Assembly (NCBI RefSeq): GCF_050908995.1
Contig: NC_135118.1
Span: 1,860,001 to 1,924,000, forward strand
Origin: Andrena cerasifolii
Taxonomy: Eukaryota > Arthropoda > Insecta > Hymenoptera > Andrenidae
Direction: 5' to 3'
Length of the DNA: 64,000 nucleotides
This document shows, piece by piece, positions 55,686 through 64,000 of this stretch (position 1 is its first letter; each line of letters begins with the position of its first letter). A program made the translations under genes and the position numbers. The notes under the pieces were generated by a model, which saw nothing but the letters and a program-made list of their open reading frames with translations, was not told the DNA's origin and ran no database searches.

Positions 55686-56070
55686 TTTATTTTTTGAAGT
55701 CGATTTCAATTTTTTTTTATTTTTTACTTTTTAGTTATTTATTTAAATAATGAAACAAATTTCTTATTTCTGGTGTAACGTCAAAACTACTTAACCGATT
55801 TTAATCATTCTTTCTCCATGACCTAAGTTGATTGAAGCTAAACTAAATGCAATAAGTTTCACGAAAATCGGTTCAGTAGTTACGGAGATATTCGCGGACA
55901 AACATAACACATACGAACATACATTACATACATGATGAAAATTAGGTCAGTGGGTCCAGATAAGTAAATAAATTTCAACTAACAAAATGCCAACCCATTT
56001 GAACAATGTTACATACATACATGCATGCACATCGAACGTAGAACCACTTTCTTTTTGAAGTCGGTTAAAA
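55686..56070. repeat. GAAGTCGRTT-bounded repeat, second copy
   Basis: Runs from TTTTTGAAGTCGATTTCAA to CTTTTTGAAGTCGGTTAAAA and carries the same internal block as 41970-42197, but without the large insertions. A 90-base low-complexity section (ACATACATACATG) precedes the right end. Confidence 0.6.
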
Positions 56071-57146
56071 ACTTATTACCGTTACACTTTACTGTGTACA
56101 ACTTGAAACACTGAAAACAGTATTTATTTATGTGTGTAGCTACAACGTCAAGAAATTAATATGATTTTTTTTCTCTATGAATAAGTTCATCATTTGAAAA
56201 GTTTATAATAATTTACTGTTTGAATATATCATTTACTTTGTTAATCAAACTGAAACATGATGTGATTTATCTGTAACGTTAATTGGATCATCTTATTACC
56301 TAAGAATTTCTCACATTACATCATGAATTAACTGTTTTTGTACAGATGCTTATGTATTTCGTTAAATACGTGTATATAAGAATATGGCTATTCAACAAAG
56401 TATTATGCTAGAAAATTAGTATAATTCATTATTAACGTGTCATTAACGTCTCGAGGTATCGCGACTATATATGTAGGGTACGCAGAAGAATTGACAGAGA
56501 ATTTCCACCTCTACCAAAGTTTCGGACAAATTTATTTTCGTGGTTGCATACAATTCTATTCGCAATCCCGAAGTGTTTTAAATCGCACATTTTCATTAAT
56601 AGCTTTATAAGCATTCGTTTAATTCAAAATTTTGTCAATCTTGAGCAATATATTTATGTTACTTCTCTAAATTACTTTAATTTGTAACATGCATTCATGA
56701 ACTGTCTTTGGTGCACGCAAGTTATCAGACTAGAAAACAGTAGTGTTCAAAGGCCTGGAATGTGAAATTCTGTTCAATAAACAATTGACGCATTGTATGA
56801 AATTTAATGAACTCGATTAAAGTGTACATTATTTTATTAACGAACAGAGGAATATGTACTTGTCTCTTTATTGCAGTAATTATATTAATAATAGTAAATT
56901 CATTCAAAGTAGGTGGGACACGCACAGGAAAAAACAAAGTAGATTCTAATAATTAAAATGTGGTTGCAGGAGCATCTAAAGAGACATTAAAAGTACACGC
57001 ACATAAGTATCAGTAGAAATAGAAACGGTTCTAATATTATTTGTTATTTGTGTTGCACCTGTTACCTCAAATATAAAGACTAAGATTTAATTACAAAAGC
57101 AGCAGAGAAATTATATGGATTTCTGTTCAAGGAGATCCGTTGTGTA

Positions 57147-57394
57147 CAGAGGCGGATTTGGGATTTTCGGAAGGGGGGGGGGGGGCGCAGGGGCAAACCC
57201 AAGATTTTCTTGAGGGGGGGGTGTAGGTCTGACAAATGAACCAGAGACCTTTCCGATATTTTCCTGCTAAATGAACAAGTGTTTTTTTCCTATCAATTTA
57301 TCATATTTTCCCTCATATTGCTAAATTAAAATAAGTATTTTCCCTTGAGGGAGGGACGCGCGCCCCCCGCGCCTCCCCTCTAAATCCGCCACTG
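57147..57394. mobile_element. hAT MITE, 248 bp, G-rich ends
   Basis: Ends CAGAGGCGGATTT and AAATCCGCCACTG with target copies GTTGTGTA and ATTGTGTA (seven of eight). Long G runs follow the left end and GCGCGCCCCCCGCGCC precedes the right end. Confidence 0.82.
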
Positions 57395-60300
57395 ATTGTG
57401 TAGATGTTATATCGATAAACTATAAAAGTAATATCTTATTGTCATGAATTCGAATACAATAATGATTTAAACTATTAGGTTCGTGTCGATTACTTTGAAA
57501 AAAAAGAAGAAATTTAGCAGATAGACAACATGAGTCGTAGTCTGGTGATTGGCAGTTATGCGTACAATCATAATATTCATAATATACAGCGTTTTACTTG
57601 GAACTTAATCTAAATTACAGATAATACTAACAAGATCATTGCAGTTCCATATTGACACCAAGTTGAATTTGAATACAAATTCATTAGATAGGTAGCTCTT
57701 TCCTAAGCTTTCAGTACGATATATTCCAAATAAATTAGAATATTAACAATATTCAATATTAAAGATAAAACACAGTGTAATGGTAATATTTAACATTAAT
57801 AATTGCAGTTAACGCAAACAGTAAAACTGATAGTTATGACAGGAAAACGAGCAAAGAAACGTGATATAAAAGTAATCTGTGATTTATTCTGAAAAATACT
57901 AAATTGATCGATTTCGTTTTAAGGTTTTCATTTCCAATGATACGATTCCTAATCAATGAATACACATTAGCCTTTATTTCATATAAAAAGTAAACACTTC
58001 TGTACTTCATGCATACAATCATACATCAATTATAGTACCTACTATGTAGTTAAAAAAGTAACTCTCATTGCATTGAATGTAATGACAATTTGATCAGTTT
58101 TCGTGACATATTAATGCAACGGCCGAAAATTTCTTGTGGTTGCATAGATTTATATAGAAAAGCTTTTGATTCTTCTCTGTGGAAAGAAATATTGATTTGG
58201 AGGAAGCATTGTGTTTATTCAATGCTTTCTTGCATAATTTCTTCCAGTGTTAACATGAATTTTTTTAACATAACAGAACAATGCCAGAAACTTTTTTGTT
58301 TTTGAGGTCCTCTGAAAAATAGAAAATGTATTTCTTTTTACTTAACTATAATTATACGATCAAAATTAAATATGTCTCGTAATCAGATTAATGGAATAAT
58401 AGACTGCAACTTTTAAATGCAATTTTCTCATCTATTTCTAAATTACATATTCGACGATTAAAAAATAGATATAAAAAATGAAGGAAGGATTTTGAATAAA
58501 AAGCTAATTAACGACATCTTTGTAACAGAACTCATCGCATTCGTAAATGCTACAAGTAATGCTAAAATACTTTTCAATAAATTTGTTCGTGCAAGTTTTC
58601 ATTACGAAACTTGAAGACACATCAAATAACTACAAAAGTATCGATTTACTCGCATATATGTATGTATGTATTATACCCTACATATCGTACAGTTTTAAGC
58701 TGTGTTGAAAAAAAGTATTATAAACGATAAAGGGGAATAAATAAATATTGAGTAAAATTGACGTTCGCACAGTTATTCTGACATTATTCCTATAGTAGGA
58801 GTACCACAAGTTTCATCTTTGTGATTACGAACGATGCAGGCGATAACTAAATAATGTAAAGTCGATTGAGACGTTTCGTTACTTGATGTCAATTGAGTCT
58901 TAAATTCTTGCATTGAATACGCTAAAGGCAGTGACTATAGCTCCTTTGTAAAAAATGTGTGTAATATACAAAAGTAAACCGTAAGAAATGATGAGAATTC
59001 AACGAAGCTTAAGCTTAGCGTACGAATAGTATCTTGTATGGCACGAGGTACAGATTAATTTTTATTGTTCAATATCGAGAGGTATTGCCAATATTTCTTC
59101 GCGCACACATACTTGTGATACGAAAGGGGATCATAAATAGTGTATACGATTAGTAACAATTACACAGTATGCATTTTGCTCATTAATCTTTGCGAAGTAT
59201 ACAACTAATCGTGCACCAGTGTGTATCTGGTTAACTCGTTTTATTTACAAGTATGCCTTACGTAAAGTCCATACTACTATACTTAAATAATTAAAAAATA
59301 GTCGAAGAACGTTCTTTTTTTTCTTACATTATGCCGTTTGTATAAAATTTTGTGTCACACATAACATATAGTATTCGCAATTTTTTTTATCACTGAACAC
59401 AAAACTTAAAAATAGCCATGCATCAGTCAAGCTTCTCGTGTTTTATGATATATCGGGACTTTAAATTGTTGAATACTTCGGTACTTCTATAACAGCAGAA
59501 AAAGAGAAAACGAATATTATAACATTCATTGTTCCTCGAACTATGATATGGAACAGTGACAGAGATGACATGATTCAAATGCACTTATCGTCATGAGGAT
59601 ACTGCAAGTGACAAATAAATAAGATCTTACATTGTAAGGTGATTAATATAAGAAACAATAAAGTAATATACGTTACTGCAATCTACTGTATTCTATACAC
59701 CTCTGTTGCAACTCCCAGAAAGTAATAAAATAAAACACAGCGTTCCATCTCTTCTTTACAAACGACAGATTTGACCGACGGGCCATTATGAACTATAACT
59801 TGTTTCTGAACTTAGCAATTGTATAATAAATAACAAAATCAAATCTTAGGACATTGCAGTCAGCCCTGCGTAATAGTTAAATTCAATATCAATTTCAAAT
59901 TTCATATACCTTCTATTGTGTTTGCTAAGGACAGCCCGTCACAGTCGTCGAAGGAGAAATATTTGACGAAGCATGTACCGTTACATGAACATTAGCAGAT
60001 CGAATGTTGAATGATTTATTTATGTCGCGTCGCAGAGAGAACTTCACCAAAGATCAGTTTGCTGAACTAATTTCGCATAAAGGTGGGCTGTCGTCAGCGC
60101 AGTCGGTTCTAATACATGCGGTAGAGTTGTGTATAATTTTTGGAATCGATGCATCAACTTACAAATGACTCTTTTTGTAGCTACGGTTTACTATGGAAAG
60201 CTAAAGCCACCAAAGAATCACTGTAAAATATTATGTCCACTGAAACGTGACATTGCAATAGAGAAACTAATTATTAATAATGAACAAAATTTTCAGCTTC

Positions 60301-61087
60301 TTACACATCGCCTCGATCGCTTTGCCTCAAATTTTGAACATCCATCTTTGGCACAGTATGTTAATTAAGCAAAAATAGATTACATCTACGAGTACAAAGA
60401 TGTAGAACAAAGGATAGCGAGAATATACACGCTTTTGATTACCGCCACAATACTTGAGTACACGACCGGTCAATTACGTATAATCGAAAACTTGAGAAGC
60501 GTGTATTGTTTCATTGTCTAAATCGTAGAGTATATTTAAAAAAAAAAAGAAAAGAAAACCAGTTCTGCTTCGAACCGTTTCTCATCACTTAAATCGGCTA
60601 AGAAGTTCGTGGAGAAGAAGAAAAAACGAGAAGAGAGAGAGAGGTAAAGAAATTTTAAACAAACTTTCGAAAAATTGTTTGCCAAACAAAACGATTATGT
60701 GTGTAACATTCTTTTTATACCTAATATTTTTGTATGTACATAGATGCGTGCACGCGTAGATGTATGTATCTATGTACATACAAAGGGTGTAACGTTACGA
60801 AAGTAAATTACGGCAATATCGTTTTGATGATGGAATCCAGTTCAATTCGATATTATAATGTAACTATAATGAAAGCACATGCACGCGTGCGTATTTGTCT
60901 CTGGCACTCACGCATTGTCTTTTCCATTAACGGAGAAAACGAGTGCTTCGCTTCGCTTTGCTTCGTTCCACTTCACTCTTTACGATAACACTTTTTTGTA
61001 CACTGAGCAGTGCGTATCTATTTCTTTTCAAAGAACAAGGTATAACAGTTTCTTCAGGAGTAACAGAGGAGCAGTGAAGTAAACAGA
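57395..61087. other. Intergenic / TRF2 3' UTR region
   Basis: A long AT-rich stretch between the two convergent genes CENP-I and TRF2. It shows no inverted-repeat element with clear ends and no conserved open frame. Short repeats of TATGTATGTA type occur. The part nearest 61088 is probably TRF2 3' UTR. Confidence 0.5.
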
Positions 61088-63554
61088 TCAGTCCCAACTG
61101 GCATCACTTTCGCGATCTTCAGCTTCGTCCTCCTCCTCCGAAAACATACCATCGTACACGTAATCCGGGTCGTGTAGGAACTCGTCGTCACGGGTTCTTT
61201 TACTTAATCCCAATCTACGCTTCTTTGTCGACAAGGCAAGCTCATCCTCCGCTGTCCTCTCTTTACGAAACTCGTAGACTAGTGGATAAATGTATTCGAT
61301 CGCTGCCTGGACAGCAGCAACATTAGGAGCTGCAATATTTCCCATAATTCAATCGATCAGATGAATTGATTAATGCTTGTACTGTGCCCCGATGGAAAGA
61401 AGTCGGTCGGGAAACTCTAGGGTCCGAATATCAGGTCCGAATAGTATATCCCTATTGGCCGGCGCGACAACGTCGACGAATACAAAGTAAGCAAACGGGA
61501 CACGGGCGGCGGGAGCCAATGCAAGCGAAGAACCCCTCTTGCCCCTGTGACATTTCAATCGTCTTGTTTCCATCGGGCCACAGTACCTTGACCGATGACG
61601 GTGTTGTTGCTTTTAAGATGCAATAAATAATACAAACCTGTCACTGTAACACTGCCCGTAGAAAATATTTTCAGTGTAGCTTTTGGTTCTTTTAACTTAT
61701 ACGTCACACCGGGATGCAATTCTGGCTCGTAACTGTGCGTAAGAAATATCATTAGCAAATCTTCTTGGATACAGGTGTTATGAATGTGCGCTTTATTTAC
61801 GAACGCATACTTACTCTGCGTTCTCTTTGTGATACATAGAGAATGAAGTTATCTTGATTGCAAATGGCATGCAGCATGTACCTAGTACGTTGACTACTCT
61901 GTAATTGTTAAATCGCACTTTGAATCCTAGTTTCTGAAGCGAACGAGCAAACCTGCGGGCAGCGATCTTTGCTTGAACTTCACTGGTCGCACCGGTGCAC
62001 GTTACTTTACCAGAAGACCATATAGATGCGGTTGTATAAGGTCTTCTCAGTTTCATTGTTATCATCTACAATACCAACGTTATAATCAGAAATAAATTGC
62101 TCTATACAATTCGAAAAGTAATGTTTGCATAATTTTTGGAAGTAACAACAGTGACGAATAAATTACACGTTCAAGTACCTATGGACCTACGAAATAGCAC
62201 AAGTTCGCATGATTTAGAAATGGGAATAAAATCAGGAATAACTGTATTTATTTATTGAAAAATCATTATAATTTTATACTATCTGTTATAAGAAAAAGCT
62301 TCACGTAACATACATTTAAACTATTTGTCTCCTCCAGCCGATTGCAATCTTGTCATTTATTATTATAAACATTGCTCTAATCTTTCTCCAGAAAAAGAAT
62401 ATGGTAATTATTTAGAAGTTTCCCATCCTCACCGATTTCGTTGATTTTTGGATATGTTGTCGGGGACACGATTCTGAACAACTTTTTCCTATACATGTTG
62501 AATTCAATCCCGGGATCCCGGCTATTTTTTGGATTCTAAAACTCCCGGGATTTGATATATCAAGTTATAACTTATCCCGAGAATTTTTAAAAACGTAAAT
62601 TACTTTATGAACAACTGAAAAATATAAAAACGAAACCCAAAAAACAGCCGGAATCCCGGGATTGAATTCCCTATACACAATGACGAAGCTGACCTTCGTT
62701 TCCGAGATATTTGCGAAAAACTTCTTTTGACTTATTCCGACGCAACGCATTCCACTTTCTAACTTGTCCCGGGTATTAGTATTGGTTAGGGCTAGATCAG
62801 CGCGGGGGGCGCGCGCCCGCCCGCGGGCGCGTAAAGCATGGAGGCGAACCGATATGAGTCGGGGTGTTGACGGGCATCCGCAAGTTTCTGGTTCAAATCT
62901 CTAAACTCACATCAGTTCGCTATTTTACGCACCCCTCGCACTAATCTAGCCCCAACCAATACTAATACCTGGGACAAGTTGGAAAGTGGAATGAGTTGCG
63001 CCCGGAATAAATCAACAGAAGTTTTTCGCAAATATCTCGAAAACGAAGGTCGTGCGGCGGTAACATGTATAGGGAAAAGTTGTTCAGAATCTTGATCTCA
63101 ATAACATATCCAAAAATCATTGAAATCGGTGAGGATGGAAAACTTCTAAATAATTACCAAGAATATGACATTAGAGTCAGGTCAAACTTAAGGTAATAGA
63201 ACATAAAAGTATAAACATGTTACGTAAATATGTTTTGTTACAGAGAGCCAAGACAGTCTTCAAACGTACCCCATTCTCCCTTCTATACTCCACGTTAGAT
63301 CCGTTAAGCGCGATTTCTCGTAAATTTAAATGACACCTAACACTGAAGCTGCAGACTACATTATTAATAACAATATCGAGTTCGCGTGGCTCTTGTTCAG
63401 GAGGCTCCACGTAAGGCTGGATTTGCCCATCGAATAGCCTTTCATCTTTCTCTTCTTTACATATGTCCGTATTGTCTAAATTATCTACATCTTCTACACG
63501 ATTTATTGTGTTTGTTAAAGGTTTCATGCCATTCTTTTGAATAGCAGTTGCCAT
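61088..63554 (-). CDS. Trf2: TBP-related factor 2 (TBP-like protein 1)
   Basis: Core-promoter factor with a TBP-like saddle that works with TFIIA/TFIIB but does not bind TATA boxes; in flies it serves TCT and DPE-type promoters. Exons on the minus strand: 63270-63554, 61815-62065, 61638-61732, 61088-61329, phases 0, 2, 1, giving 290 residues. The first TBP repeat spans ELDIVINNVVCSF to SLQKLGFKV and the second VVNVLGTCCMPFAIKI to YIYPLVYEFRK. IWSSGKVTCTGATSEVQAK and IFSTGSVTVT are diagnostic, and residues of TBP that intercalate DNA are replaced as in TRF2/TBPL1. A leader of about 57 acidic, low-complexity residues and an acidic tail (about DEFLHDPDYVYDG.., SEEEDEAEDRESDASWD) flank the core. 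The exon begins at 63563 in frame without a stop before the ATG, so upstream exons outside the window may encode longer isoforms. Confidence 0.92.
62395..63170. mobile_element. Foldback element in TRF2 intron 1
   Basis: TTATTTAGAAGTTTCCCATC at the left is mirrored by GATGGAAAACTTCTAAATAA at the right. The arms continue through CATATCCAAAAATCA and ATACATGTTAC-type blocks and through GTATTGGTTAGGGC / GCCCCAACCAATAC. A fragment of the same family occurs at about 1780-1920. The centre is a GC-rich knot (GGGGGGCGCGCGCCCGCCCG). Target duplication not resolved. Confidence 0.65.
62505..62665. mobile_element. Small nested element with CCCGGGAT ends
   Basis: GAATTCAATCCCGGGATCCC at the left mirrors GGAATCCCGGGATTGAATTC at the right, in the left arm of the larger foldback. 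The GGGAATTCAATCCCGGG terminus resembles hAT MITEs; the duplication is not clear. Confidence 0.62.
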
Positions 63555-63649
63555 AATATATACCTGAAAATAATAACAATAACTCTAGCGATATTGCTTG
63601 TACAATATTTACATCAAATCTTTGTTCATAAAACAAGGCATTGCGTAAG

Positions 63650-63918
63650 TTTCATTGGCTGCATTCAGCGGAACCAACCGCTACGTAGCCGCTCGCTAGC
63701 TTAACGATGATCACTCCTGATTCCACTGAACGAGACTTGGGAAGGTAGCAATATTTGCAGCAACTCAACACGTTTCATAAAAGTAGCGGAGTTTACCTAC
63801 GCTCGAAAAAATTGCGACCGCTCACTAAACGTGTGGAGCGGTGAGCAACCTAGCGGTAGCGTTCAACGCAGAATCAGTGAGCGGCTACGTAGCGGTTGGT
63901 TCCGCTGAACGCAGCCAT
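63650..63918. mobile_element. Foldback MITE upstream of the TRF2 exon, about 269 bp
   Basis: GGCTGCATTCAGCGGAACCA at the left returns as TGGTTCCGCTGAACGCAGCC at the right, followed inward by ACCGCTACGTAGCCGCTC and its complement. The middle holds a second inverted pair around AGCGGTGAGC. It is about 90 bases upstream of the first TRF2 exon in the window. Confidence 0.8.
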
Positions 63919-64000
63919 TTACATTTTCACAAGGAATGGCCCAGTTCTAGCACACGTTATATACGACACCGAATGTAGCAGGATACTTTTCCATTTAATT

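Larger units (their letters stand above)
54559..57146. other. CENP-I 3' UTR and intergenic AT-rich DNA
   Basis: Includes a probable polyadenylation hexamer for CENP-I (54649-54654), a CA-rich microsatellite (about 55218-55250), a hairpin (about 55541-55670) and a GAAGTCGRTT repeat (55686-56070). Nothing coding is recognised. Confidence 0.6.

Overview
This is nuclear genomic DNA from an insect. It is AT-rich, its five protein-coding genes are split by spliceosomal introns (GT..AG, tens of bases to >14 kb), and most of the remaining DNA is DNA-transposon debris. The gene set is a heteromeric amino-acid transporter, UBE2QL1, TMEM231, CENP-I and TBP-related factor 2. A complete CENP-I argues against Drosophila, which has lost most of the constitutive centromere network. 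Hymenoptera (an ant or relative) is my best guess, but that is inference only.

Layout. (1) 1-27012, plus strand: the last seven exons of an SLC7A light-chain transporter; its first exon(s) lie left of the window. Its introns hold a dense stack of nested transposons. (2) 31034-42708, minus strand: UBE2QL1, three exons, convergent with the transporter. (3) 44231-45468, minus strand: TMEM231, five compact exons. (4) 50544-54558, plus strand: CENP-I, fourteen exons. (5) 61088-63554, minus strand: a TBP-related factor 2 core in four exons; the reading frame is open upstream of the first in-window ATG, so longer N-terminal forms are possible. CENP-I and TRF2 are convergent across about 6.5 kb of mostly featureless AT-rich DNA. 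The five genes have no shared pathway; this is ordinary eukaryotic gene spacing and not an operon.

Repeats. About ten hAT-type elements have identifiable 8-bp target duplications (several perfect, the rest with 1-2 mismatches). One encodes only a BED-finger-like exon. Nine palindromic or TIR elements sit exactly between TTAA tetranucleotides, six of them opening TTAAGGGG. There are several TA-flanked Tc1/mariner elements, including a 1.59-kb Tc1 copy with its DDE residues intact but frameshifted. TWA-flanked Harbinger-like palindromes occur together with a Harbinger transposase remnant. Two SINE copies have heads derived from 5S rRNA. Insertions are repeatedly nested two or three deep, and paired filled/empty copies inside the window confirm several target sites.

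Limits: all homology calls are by eye from remembered family motifs. Exon junctions were checked for reading-frame phase by hand, but not against transcripts.
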